Shown here: positions 51,361 to 63,125 of the stretch, in pieces | How the letters are laid out: each line of letters starts with the position of its first letter | Numbering within the stretch: position 1 is the stretch's first letter | DNA from: Panaeolus papilionaceus | Taxonomy: Eukaryota > Basidiomycota > Agaricomycetes > Agaricales | Length of the DNA stretch: 64,000 nucleotides | NCBI GenBank assembly: GCA_015501605.1 | Contig: JADNRZ010000001.1 | Coordinates: forward strand, 2,356,001-2,420,000 | Reading direction: 5' to 3' | The notes under the pieces: model-generated | Told to the model about the DNA's origin: nothing | Database searches by the model: none | Seen by the model: only the letters and a program-made list of their open reading frames with translations | Translations under genes and position numbers: made by a program

Positions 51361-54300
51361 ATGTCCGCTCAAATGATAGATGAGGACCTCATCAACAAGT
51401 CTCTGCTCGACTCTTTAAATCTCCAAGCAGACGCTGAACCCATTTCTTCCTCTTCCGACGACGACGAACATCTTTATAACTTGAGATCACGTCCTGACTC
51501 CCCATATCGTCACCACCACCACCAACAACAACAACATTCAAACTCAAACCCCTTCAATCATTACTCTTCGCGCGCTACTTTCAATTCTTTCCCGAATACA
51601 AATAGGCGCCAGCAACCTCTATCTACTTTTTATAACAACAATTCACCCCACAACAGTCTTGATCCATACCCGCAACCATACGACCCTCGCACACACCCAG
51701 AACATGCCATTCCCCAGTCCAATCTCAACAACCCTAGGTCTTATCTTGTAGATCAATTCCCTTCTACATCTAGGCCCCTTTCTCAACAGCAACCATCCTC
51801 ATCAACTTCCTTTGCCACTGGTGTATCACAAACTCCCTACGGACCACACGTCCCATCTGTTGCAGTCCCTCTAGCAGCAAATACCTCTACTTCCACTACA
51901 ACTTCCAATCAACAGTCCAATTCCATTCAGAATGGATCTAGTAACTCTACTGTGACTGGGGAAGAGATTTCCACCATCTTCGTCGTCGGTTTTCCGGATG
52001 ACATGCAGGCAAGTTTGCATCCATTCCTCAATTTATTCTCCAATCTCATATCATTATATAGGAACGTGAATTCCAAAACATGTTCACTTTTTCAGCTGGT
52101 TTCGAGGCCGCTACACTCAAGATCCCTAATAAGGAATACACCGCCTACGGTTCACTCGTACAACCTCCAACTGCACTTGCCAACGGGGTTCCAGTCGCTC
52201 TCAATGCTCTGAGAGGCCAAACCTTCCAACCCTATGCTGCCTCAAACGACCCCTACAACCTCGTTACAGTCAACCAAGGAGGAGTAGTTGTCGATGGCGG
52301 ACGGGATGGAACCATGGCTTCCTGGCCAGCTGCCAACCCCCATGCCCTCTCTGAAGAGGCCCTCGTTAACGCTCACCTGTTCGCTGCCGGTCCCGGTGGC
52401 CCCATCCCAAGCTTGGCCGCCGCAGCTGCAGCTGCAGCAGCAGGTCAAACTTCTCTCTCACTTCCCCCTCGCAAGCAAATAATCGGCTTTGCCAAGTTCC
52501 GCTCGAGGGCAGAAGCCCTCCAAGCGAGGGATGTGTTACAAGGGAGGAGGGTAGACATTGAGAAGGGTGCAGTTTTGAAGGCCGAAATGGCCAAAAAGAA
52601 TTTGCACACCAAGAGGGGCGTTGGTCCTGTAGCTGGCGTCAACGTGGGCGGTGTTACCCCAGTTGGTTTAGCCAATGTTGGCATGCCTCTAGCCTTGGGC
52701 CAAAATCCATCCATTTCATCACAACACATTTCCGACTCATTCATGCCTCATGACATGTCATTTTCTTCCAATGCTCCAACTGCGGGTCATGATGCAATTA
52801 ATCATCAGTCCTTGTCCCGCCTCGAAGAGGAACACAATCGCCAACGTGAACGCGAAAACAGCATAACCATGAGTCTCATGAGCGCTATTCCGATGTCAAC
52901 TTCGTCCAGCACCTCCTCAACCATGAGCTTGAACGGTCGTCAAGATCGACAATCTGCTCTTGAAGAGGAAGAGCGCCAAAGGGAGACCTGGGCCCGCAGA
53001 CGATCTCAGCAAGAAAAGGACAACACAAACCCTCCAACCCGCCTTCGGAACTCTTCCTCGTATGATTTCAACCACATTCCGATTGGCTCGGTCGGAATAA
53101 ATAAGAGTCAGAATGGAGTCAATGGTTCATCTACGGGGTCCGTCAAGGAGGGCAGTATTACCGATAGTCCCATGCTTGAGTATGAAGGCTTGAATCAATT
53201 ACAGAGCCAGCTCGCAACTCACCATGAAGCCCAAGAAGACACCGATCCTAGTCGCAGGTTAGAACAGCATCAAGAGAAAGTTGTTCGTCCGTGGGATCAG
53301 GTCAACCTTTCCTCAACAGCCAGCGGGCTCCTGTCTCCCACTCAACTAGCCCCTGCAAGACCACGTTCCGAGTCTCAAGAGTCTGACAATCCACATGCTC
53401 CACCTGGCGATTTTCCTGTCTCGGGTCGCGCTAGTGCTATCGGAACCCCCGCTCCCATCGAGCCATCGCACTCGATCAGCTCGATCAGTTCTTCCTCACC
53501 CCCTGGAAACGGGACCGCCGACTACATCAACAACCCCTTCCCGCCTCAGAGCCGACTGAATGGCTTTTCTTCGGCTGCCAAACCTGCAGAGTCATCAGTA
53601 ATGTCTACTGTCCCACCTTCTGTGACGAGTCCTTCGAGCACCCATTCTCTTCCACCCATTGCTGCATCGTCCTCGATTTCTTCAACGGGGCAGAATGGGG
53701 CTGTTGGCAGTAATAACGGTGCAAATTATTCCAATGGACAAAGTTCAACTGGAACCACATCGCCTCAACTTCCGTCTCCAGCGTCTGGTGGCAGTCTGAG
53801 TTCGAGTAACTTGAGCCTGATGGGCGGTGGGAACGCTGGTTTGGCCCACAACCTTGGTGGCAGCGGTGCAGGTGGTTTGAGAGGGACCGTCGATCAGAAT
53901 CCTCCGGTAAGTCTTTTTCTCTCTCATTTATGAGTGGCCTGCAAGAGGAGAGAAAGGGAGCGAGTGGCACTTCTCTTTGCAACGTCACCTTTTTGTAATG
54001 AGAGGGTTGCGTTGTGGGTATGGGGCGTCCACGTTTTGTTGTTATTTTGGGGCCACTTGCGGACAGGAGTCAACACATTGTTGTACTCAGGATGGTCCGG
54101 AGTGTGCAAACGGGGGACTTTTTTTCTCTCGCATTCTCGGACTCTCTATTGTCCAGAGGTTCATGTGCCACTACCCGTCATGCCTGGTAGCCCCGCCGAG
54201 ATGATTTTAACCACCCTTATTATCCTCTCGCCCTTGATGTTTCTTATTATTTCCTTGTCGCCTGTTATGACGTTTGTCAATGATGGGAATGAATGTTTGG

Positions 54301-55280
54301 CTGACTGAGGATTGTTCATTTGTAGATCAACACGCTGTATGTTGGAAATCTTCCGACGTCGCCTCCTCCAGCCGGTTATCCCAATGATTACTTGGAAGAT
54401 ACCCTGCGTGACCTGTTCCAGGTCCGCCCAGGCTTCCGAAAGTTGTGCTTTAGGCATAAAGCCAATGGGCCAATGTGCTTTGTCGAGGTGTGTTTTCCTT
54501 TTTGTTAGTTTCACTTGGCGATTGGCTGATCCCTGCATCATGTAGTTTGAGGACGTGCATTACGCCGCAAGGGCGATGCAAGAGATGACGGGCAATACAC
54601 TGCGAGGCGTAGTGAAGAATGGGATTCGTCTGTCCTACAGCAAGAACCCATTAGGTGTGCGCACTCCCACTAGTGCTGGGAGTAATGGAGGCCCAACCAT
54701 GCAGCAGCAACAGCAGTTGATGCAAACGTTGAGCAATCACCATAATCAACACCAAGCAATTGCTCACCATCTCTCGCAAGCTGCACAACATCATGTTGTT
54801 CATCAATCACACCCATCTCAACAACATCACCAGCAGCATCAGAGTCAGCTATCATATACGAGCTCTGTCGGCGGACACGATCCTTTCCGCCTTCCTGAAG
54901 AACTCGCAGCGCCCCATCATCGACCCAATGTCATGATGAGACGTGATTCTCAGCTAGGCAATATTGCCTTGCAACAGAGCTTCAATGGCATGGTCAATGG
55001 TGCCACGAGTCCTGTTGGTGCGATGCCTAATGGGTTTTATAGTTCAGGAGCCAACCAGCAGCCAGGTGGCCAGCCACCCAGGTTTTATACGACGTCACCC
55101 CCCGGTACCAATGTGAGCTCAACATTGACAGGCAGCTCGAGTGTCTTTGTCCCTCGTCTAGGAGGGTTGAATGGCACAAGTAACTTCGGACCTGGGGCGG
55201 CTGCATTTGCGCCGTTTGGTGTTCCGGAAGATGGAGGGGGCTTTGGGATGATGGACCATCTGCACCAACACCATCAGTAA
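51361..55280 (+). CDS. Whi3/Scw1-type RNA-binding protein
   Basis: A two-RRM RNA-binding protein of the Whi3 (budding yeast)/Scw1 (fission yeast) group, which binds mRNAs for cell cycle, cell wall and polarity. I start at 51361 ([20 protein letters not shown]), though the frame stays open upstream. Residues 40-200 are Ser/Asn/Gln/His-rich. RRM1 begins [13 protein letters not shown], joined by a GC-AG intron (52009-52061) to [20 protein letters not shown]; it is interrupted by a ~110-residue insert with a poly-Ala run before [20 protein letters not shown] and [21 protein letters not shown] long Ser/Thr-rich linker follows. RRM2 (exon from 54327) reads [20 protein letters not shown], then [20 protein letters not shown] and [20 protein letters not shown]. 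The C-terminal part is poly-Gln/His/Asn-rich. The intron before RRM2 is about 420 nt, long for this window. Confidence 0.9.
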
Positions 55281-57293
55281 TAAACCTCCTCGTTATCCTC
55301 ATCACCATGATCATGGCTGGTGATTTACCCGCGTTTCTGGTTCCTAATCACCATACACGCTTCAACATATATTTTTACATATACATCATCAAATTCGTAT
55401 AGGGAGGAACTTCGTCGGCTTCATTTTCTTTGCTCTTTCACTTTTTGTCTCTCTTCATATATCCCTGCATGCAACATTATCCCCAGCATTTCAATATCTT
55501 GTTTCGTCAACACTCTATCATCATCGTCATTCAGCATCGTCATGGCATTTATATATCTACCCTACTCGCATCACGCCCGCTCACTGCATGGACACTTTGG
55601 CACTCCTACCCGCCAACTTCATTCATACACGCAATTGCAGCCGTTTCAATTCCCGCCATCAATGACACCGCTGTGTACCATGCACTCCCACTGACACCAT
55701 ATATCTTTTTGCACAACATCTATGTATTACTCTCCTCCATCCGGCGATTCACTGCCATGCATCACGCATGCAGTCCACTTTTTCGTACAACCAACATTGC
55801 ATGCGTCCAAGTTTTTTCTTCTTCGTGCTATTCCGTTTTGTTTATCTCCTGAACCTGTTTTTGTCTCGTACACTTTCACTTTTTCCCTTTGCGCTTCCCA
55901 TCTATCTGCATTCCATCATGCTCCATTTGTTTTTCGCCTTTTTATCTCTCCTCTCTGAACCCTCTACTGATCTGTTGTCTGTTGTTTTACCAAGTAATTT
56001 TCGATTCGATTCGTAGTCGCTTCAGCATTCACACTTTCTCCATTTTGTCATTTACTCTCTATTGCAGTTCCATGTATCCATCTCGGCTCCGTGTCATCTC
56101 TTTCTCTGTTTTCGTCCCATTCCAATTTTCGTCTGCTATTTCTCGTCTTCCTGTCTCGAACATCCACTGTCCGTCCTGTCGTGCTTCACTCTATCTGTCA
56201 TATATATCTATCTATCATACCTCAAGCATGCTCTCCCGTCTCGTTTGAACCACCCGTGTTTTCTGTCTCGCGCCTGCGTTACCCTCCCCTCACATGATTC
56301 AAGACGAACCACACGAAATTAATGAAGCTTGTAACGCAATGTCGTCGAGACGCGGACCGACCTGCCACCCTTTCAATATTTGACGTGATACACCTCGCTG
56401 AACGCCGTCTTTTGTTGTTGTTGGTCTTTACCCAGTCCCTTCTTTTGGTTCACCCTTTCTTACCATATCCAATTCTTTGATTATATATTCTTCCACATTA
56501 CTCAAACCATTTGATTATTCATTTCATTTGATACCCCCTTTTCATCAGCTCATCTTTCCCTTCATTTTTCGTTCACATCCATCATTTTTTTCGTGTTGCA
56601 CCATTCGCCATAATGTTGTCGGTTCGAACGCGTTCCCCCTTCATTCCATATATCGTACAAATTTGCAACTTGTCTCTTCATTTTTCCTATTGTCCATCAT
56701 CCCTGTGTATCTACATAACTATACCTATCTATTTCTGATCATTTTTTTTTGTTCCCTGATGAGTGCTCCATTTCACAAGAAATAATTCAGTTTACAGCCA
56801 GTTTGTCGTACTGAACTTGCGAGATTAAACAGATGTTTGGTTTTGGTTAGCATGTTTATTGGCCTAGAGGGATATGCAATAGAATAAAAAAGACATTATG
56901 GAAAAGCACAATTACATGTCACCCTATAACAACCAAAAAAAAAAAAAGAGAACTGTCAGAAGAAAGGTCTACGTACTAAGTTTAAAAATGGGGGGAGGGG
57001 GGATACGTTGGGAAAGACGAAGAAGATACGATGAAATTCATAATTAGCTAAAAGAGAAAACAACAAATAAAAGCAATGAAAAAAAGGGTTGTGCGTAAAT
57101 GTCTCTGGGGGCGTAAGATGGACGTGTGCGATGAATAGAGCAACAGGGATCAAGTGTTGGTCTATATAAGTCATGATGTACACTACTAAGTAAATCTTGA
57201 AATGAGTTGGGCATGAAGATGATGTGTTATTATAGTCCTGAAAGAGTGAAAGTAATGACACGGAAGATCGGCACATGGGCGAGACAAAATGAC
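55281..57293. other. Pyrimidine-rich gene-free region
   Basis: About 2 kb. On the + strand, 55300-56790 is strongly C/T-biased, with few A or G runs. Open frames there code hydrophobic Phe/Ser/Leu/Ile strings, as expected from random C/T-rich sequence. From about 56860 to 57293 the bias changes, with an A-run (56936-56948) and a purine-rich stretch; this is presumably the PP4R3 3' UTR. No RNA gene recognised. Confidence 0.5.
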
Positions 57294-60200
57294 CTATCCC
57301 GTATCTCCGTCTTTTGTGCCAGGTTCTGAAGACTGGGAGGCTGTTGATGTAGGTGACGGTGAAGATGCCGTAGAGGGCGGTGTCGTTGGTGTCGGACTAG
57401 GACTGACATTGGTAGTGGAGGTTGGGGGGTTAGTAGTAACGGGTGTAGAGCCAGATGCGACCGCAAGACCAACAGCTCCAAATTTGACCTTCATTTTCTT
57501 TGCTGGTGGATCATCGCCGTTCTTGGGTCGCCCAGGTATTGATGGTGATCCCTCTTTTTGTGCACCCGAATCAAGCTTCTTGGACGATTTCCGTTGCAAC
57601 AGGTCATCTTCGTCGTCCTCTTCGGCGGCTCGCCGTCGTTTTTCGCCTGATTTAACTGGGCCAGCATTTGCTGAAGGGGATGGGGGGACGGATTTGGCAT
57701 TGCGAGCCAATGACTCCAAGCGGTTCTCTTCTTCATCTTCCTGAGCCATGCGTTTGGGCGGCGGAGAAGAAGGGAAGAGCTCCAGATCGGCTTCTAGCTC
57801 TTCCAACAATGAAGCTGGCTGTTGTTCCGGTTTGTCTAGCTGCTGAGGGGCAATGGTGCTCTCTGAGGGTAGTTCATCGTCCTCGTCCGCATAGTCGACA
57901 AGGGCGTTCAATTGAGGAGATTTGAGCGGGGGGCGAGGGTTTTTAGTTGAAACGAGTTGTCGTCGACGTCGTTTCATGCCCATGTTGTTTGAGGGTAACG
58001 GTGAGGCATTGGTGTTACCACTAAGCCATTGTCGTGTGTTAATAGAGGGAATCGTACTCTCTTCGTCGTCGTCGGTGTTAAAGTACTCGTCTTCATCCAG
58101 ATCGAGTAGCCGCCCAGGTCCAGAATAAGGCCTGGAATCAGGGATTCTGTGGATGAAATTATTAGAAAAGCTGGCATTGGAATACTTAGAAGTGATGCAC
58201 AAAACATACGGCTGAGGTTCTGAAAGGTCTTTTTCTGTCGGAGGGTTTTCATTGATTTCATAACGACGGATGAGAAGATCGAAGATTTCCCCGGCAAGAG
58301 GTTGCTTGGCAAGCTTTTCAACAAGATCCCGGTGTCGCACCATGCAGAACTTGATCAGGTCTTTCAAATTGTTCTAATGGAGTAACACAACATTAATACG
58401 CGGAATGCGGGGCTTGAGAGTCGCAAACTCGCCTTGCGGATGAACTCGAAGAATTCTTGCGAGCAACTGTTGATAAGATTGTCGCGGAGGGATTCCGACA
58501 ATGATAGATCCAAGATCGGCTTGAATAGATCGTATTTGACAAGTTGTGTATGGGCGTTCACATTGGGTTGTTTAAAGAGAGCACGCATGATCTTAAACGC
58601 GGCTAAACAGAATCGGGAATGGATGATATCAGTAACAGCATATCTCTAAAAACAAACGTGCTCACCATGTCGTAGATGCTTATCTTTGGCCTTAAAAAGG
58701 GTGGCCACGCGAGAAAGGATATCAGAAGACATGATGTGGAAATGACTTCGAAAGCTGTGGTTCATAATAAAGTTGTGAAGAAGCTCGCACAGGTACACAT
58801 ATCGATTCGCCTCCTCCCGTGTGAGAACGAGCACCGGGTCCGTAAAGTTTTTCCACTCTTGGAGATCCGTTAGCGGTTTGAGAAGTATGTGCACAGTGCC
58901 TTTGTAAAAGTGTTCCAGGAATCGCTCCGTATTGGGTTCATCTTTCCTTGCTGGCGCGGCAGGTTTGGGCCCAACCTAGAAAGCGTAACAAGCGTCAATC
59001 ACCCTGGCACAAAAGTGTGAAACAATCCAAGTATACCTCGGAACCATTGGCACTATTATTAGGAGAAACCTCTGCGGGAACTTCCAGCCATGATTTAAGG
59101 CAATCCCCTATCTGGCTTTGAACAGCCAGATCACGACTCTGAGCCATAACTCTGCACACCATGTCCAACAAGCTTTCCGCTTTGTCCGCTCCCTTCTTTC
59201 CCAAACTGCGTTCCTTTTCGATCCCAAGAATTTGTTTGACTGTATGCGAACGAACACCGAGTACGTCGTGCTCCAAAAGAGCCGCAAAGATCTCACCTCC
59301 AGCACTAATCATTTGCTTACCATGTTCTTCTTTTTCTGGTCGTCCGATAGCCCACTGCACGGCAAATAAAACTCCGCGATCAACGAGAGTGCGAAATAGA
59401 TTCAGTCGAGCAGGTAGCTGAATGTTCTTTCCCATTATAGCGAGTTGCTGAAATAGCAGAATGACTTCTCGACAACGAGCAAAGTCCTGTTCAGTGTACC
59501 AGTCTGGCGGTGAGAATCCGTAGTAAGTATTCCGAGGTGGACGATCAGGTGTATTTTCGGAACCGTTGACAGATTTAGAACCCGAGGGTGCCGACTTCGA
59601 ATCCAACTCTATCGTTGACGTTTCCGGCTTCGTCTCCGTTTCATTATGGCCATTCAAGCTAATGATGATGTGATGCGGATGCTGGTTTGGGTTAATGGCA
59701 TTCGGAGGGGGTTTTTTGCCATAGAGAAGCTCTTCATCTGCGAAAAGACATACGGCCTCACGAAGGAGACTACCGTCTTGCTGAATGTGGTTGATGATGT
59801 CAAGTTGATTGAAGATGATGCAAGAATTAAGGACGTTGAATGTGGAATCGTCCAGTGCGCGGGCAAGTACAACATCTTTGAGGAACTGAAGGCGATATGT
59901 GTGGTGAATCTTCCGCCTAATAGAAACGTCGCGCACGAGAATAGGTTGGTGGAACTGGGCGGTGTTATGAAGGAACTCGCGGTAATTGGCTTTGTGGCCA
60001 GGAAAATCAGGATCGTCTGTCGTGTGCGAATTAGTGTAATGTGCGTGTGATCAAAGGGACAGGCACAAACACTCGAGCATGCCTACCACGCCGAAAAAGA
60101 TTTCATCCTCTAAGATATGCTCGTACATTCCGTGGTCGTTCAACATGACTGGAAACAATGAGCAAATGAAGGTGAATAGTAGCAGAGAACATACGTATTG

Positions 60201-61718
60201 TTTGCATAAGACTACATAGCGCGTGAAGATTCTCCAAGCTCTCCAGCTCTTCCGCTTGGTGCATCACCTCGATCATGGATTTGATATATTCCTGATTGTG
60301 GACAGTGGTGATCAATAATAGCACTTAACCAATTCGATTCACCCCAAAATGATATCGCCAATAACCGTCAAGTTTGCATAACGATGATGGAAATACAGAG
60401 GAGTAATGTAGGCACAAGAATATGAAAACTCACCTCCTGCTGAATATATTCACAAATCCTCTCCTTCACCAGCTGCGTCCTCGCCAATGACTTAATGGCC
60501 CGTTCAATCTCACTGATGATGCCTAGCTGAGGTGTCGGCAGGTGGCCAGACCGAATAATGCTTGCTGTCGTGACTGAGGTGTCTGGGTCTAATAGTGGCG
60601 AAGAAGCAAGGTTGCTTTGATCCTCTATTGAAAATGATGAATTTAGATGTCGTGTGCCAGGGCCATGTCACGTACCTGTAGTATTCATATGCCGTTGAAC
60701 CTCTATGATAAATTGCCAGACTTCAGCACACCCCTCGGGATCCTGGAAGCTCAGCGCGTAATCAACGCCATCGGGTTCGGTCCACACGATCAAGGTTTCT
60801 GAAGAGGTTAAGATCATTAACGGGTATTCTCATAGGTTTGCGAATGAAAGAAATTAGCTGCCACGGGTGCAGCGTGGGTGGGTGCGTGTGCGAAGGTTTT
60901 GGATGAAACGAGGGACTGGTGAGTGGATGAAAATGCAACGTACCTTGTTGGCGTTGGTAGACGTCGTTTGAACGAATTGCTGTGGTAAGAATTAAATCAT
61001 TATAGTTCCGTTCCGAACGAGCGATAAGGTGGGCTTGATTAGTGTCCTCTGAAAATTGACCGAAGCAGAAAGCCGTTCCTTTGTCGATCCAACGTGAGCC
61101 GACCAGTTCATAAACCTGCAGGTGCGGTAAATAGACATGGGTCCGTCAGGGGATGGAGTAAGGGTCGTCAATGAAAACCTAGGCACAGGGGGAAATAGGC
61201 AAGATATTACGCACCTTGACTCGCTTCAATTCGTCTGATTCTGGTATCCAATCTTGTGTTTCCTCCGCCCCAATTAAACCGGGATCACCGGCGCCTACGC
61301 CATTTTCATGTGTATGCTCAAGAAGAGAGACCTGACCGTTGACCTGTTCTAGAAGAGGATTATTTCCCTCCTTTATATGAATTGGGTCAACTTGAATGAC
61401 TTCTGCTTCCGGTGTCTCGTCTTTCTTGTGGAGCTGAAGTAATTCGTTTTGATTTTGAGCGAGTTGGATTTGAGGGTCACCCGGGTTTACACTGGTAGAT
61501 TCTGTAGCCACTGAAATATTTTGTTGTGAAGTTGAAGGATTGTCTGTATTTGAAACTGAGCCTATCGATAGGGAAGAATCTTGAAGTGATGATGATGACT
61601 GTTCGTTGGAAATGAGGGTGGAACCAGCACCAGTGGTATCTGACACGCCAGCGATTGAATTTTGGGACATTTGAAGGAAAGACAACGATTCTTGAGAGGC
61701 GCTGGCTACGCCGTTCAT
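57294..61718 (-). CDS. PSY2: Protein phosphatase 4 regulatory subunit 3 (Psy2/SMEK)
   Basis: Scaffold that brings PP4 phosphatase to substrates in DNA damage recovery and other nuclear roles. Met at 61718 (MNGVASASQESLSFLQMSQN) starts ~140 disordered residues before the EVH1 domain: VYELVGSRWIDKGTAFCFGQ, LILTTAIRSNDVYQRQQETL, IVWTEPDGVDYALSFQDPEG. The SMEK (DUF625) helical core follows: RAIKSLARTQLVKERICEYI, EELESLENLHALCSLMQTI, ILEDEIFFGVVGMLEYDPDF, FHQPILVRDVSIRRKIHHTY and LDIINHIQQDGSLLREAVCL. The C-terminal ~340 residues are disordered and acidic, with KRMAQEDEEENRLESLARNA, GEKRRRAAEEDDEDDLLQRK, a Lys-rich KKMKVKFG segment and a Thr/Pro/Ser-rich end. About ten or more short introns. Complete. 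Confidence 0.93.
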
Positions 61719-62118
61719 AAGAAACGGCTGATATTATTGGCCAGTGAAGGTTAAAGACGGACGGAAGAGGAAAAGCAAACGACGAGGACAAGTCCAAGAG
61801 ACACTGCTCACATAACATTGGTCGTGGGTAAAATAAACTAAATAAACAATTACACGACCTTTTTATTTAATTTATTAACGCGTCTTTTTAAAAAAAAGAA
61901 AATACTTCAATACATTTAAATGTAGTAGATGAATCCGTTTTTCTTGTTTTATAAAATAAAATAAAATAAAAATCATTTATATTGAACACAAAGAAAGAAA
62001 TAAAAGACCATTACCATCAAGTACTACACATACACGTGCTGTTATGTAATCATACTCCGAAAAAAACTATGAAGAGTGACGAAACTTTCAACGGTTCACC
62101 CTTTACTACCTATCCACC
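61719..62118. promoter_or_regulatory. Divergent promoter, PP4R3 and Tom20
   Basis: 400 bases between divergent starts, AT-rich, with A-runs (61890-61900) and a TAAAATAAAATAAAAT stretch near 61952-61967. A CACGTG-type core occurs at about 62032-62037. No gene is seen. The Tom20 start has a good context (ccaccATGG). Confidence 0.4.
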
Positions 62119-62919
62119 ATGGAGAACAGGTCATCTTCCACTTATATCACTGTAGCAGCAGTCACTCTCGCAGCAGGTCTTGCTGCTTATGCTGTATACT
62201 TTGACTACAAGCGCAGGAACGATGTAGAGTTCCGTAAAAAGCTCCGTAAGTACTTGTAACGTCGTCTTTGAACGTTGAACTAAACATTTTCCCCAACAGG
62301 CAAAGAAAAAAAACGCGTCGAAAAGTCTGTTGCTCAGTCAAAGGAGACAGAGACTAACGAGGCCTCAGCGAGCTTGTCTCCAGAAACCTTGAAAGACGTG
62401 TTGGCTCAAATCAAAAAGGAACCCCTTCCTCAATCCCAGGAGGACAAGGAGGCCTACTTCATGCAACAAGTCAGTGTCGGTGAACAATTGGCTGCCCAAG
62501 GTATGTAGTAGCTTTCAAGTATAGCTCTTCTTTAACGCCATTTTCTCGTTTAAAGGTCCTGTATTTTATCTCCCAGCTGCTTCAGCTTTCTTCCGCGCCC
62601 TCCGAATTTACCCATCACCTGTTGAACTCATTGTCATCTACGAAAAGACCATTGTTCGCCCCGTCTTCGAAGTAAGCGGCGTTTTGAACCTTGGGGCTAC
62701 AACATTTCCTAACATGTCTTTTAGCTCATCATGGCTCTGACCAATTTGGATGTGAGTAGTCCAAGTCCCAGCTTGGAGCCTTCCAGCTCGATTGTAGAAG
62801 AAGTACCCGAAGAACCTCAGGATTCCAAAGACTCTAGTCCCTCTCGGGGCCCTCCTTCTGAGACGTCTTCTCAGGAATGGGACAGAGTCACAGATCCAGG
62901 ATCGCAGAACACATCATAA
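62119..62919 (+). CDS. TOM20: Tom20, mitochondrial outer-membrane import receptor
   Basis: Receptor for presequence-bearing precursors. It starts MENRSSSTYITVAAVTLAAG, then an N-terminal membrane anchor LAAYAVYFDYKRRND and a Lys-rich stretch. After splicing (exon1 to 62245, exon2 from 62300, exon3 from 62556) the Tom20 core reads SVGEQLAAQGPVFYLPAASA, FFRALRIYPSPVELIVIYEK and TIVRPVFELIMALTNLD. In the short form the frame runs on past TTGGAT into VSSPSPSLEPSSSIVEEVPE and an acidic tail to a stop at 62917-62919. GTGAGTAG at 62751 is also a good donor; its use would skip this tail and join to the SET-type region downstream (see next entry). Four exons in the short form. It is certain as Tom20; which 3' end is used is not. 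Confidence 0.92.
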
Positions 62920-63125
62920 GCACATTGTTGCTGTGAAAGCAGCCCCAGTCAACGTGCTTGTTCATTGAGTTGCTGGTCATGAAGGGGACTAGGTCATAGG
63001 ACGATTGCCTGTAGGGCACATACGCGCTTCAGTTTCTTCGAGATCTTTCTTTGTTTGCTTCATCACCACGCCACATTCTAATATACTCTTTTATTTCTTC
63101 TCGGTGCTTTCTTCACTTTCTCCAG

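Noticed and set aside
55430..56248. Several long Phe/Ser/Leu-rich open frames
   Set aside because: They arise from C/T-biased sequence with few stop codons; overlapping frames look the same and none has splice or family support.
18061..62919. Possible mitochondrial gene cluster (Mdm34, Rcf2, NDUFAF5, Tom20)
   Set aside because: The genes are far apart, on both strands and mixed with unrelated genes; mitochondrial genes are common enough for this to be chance.
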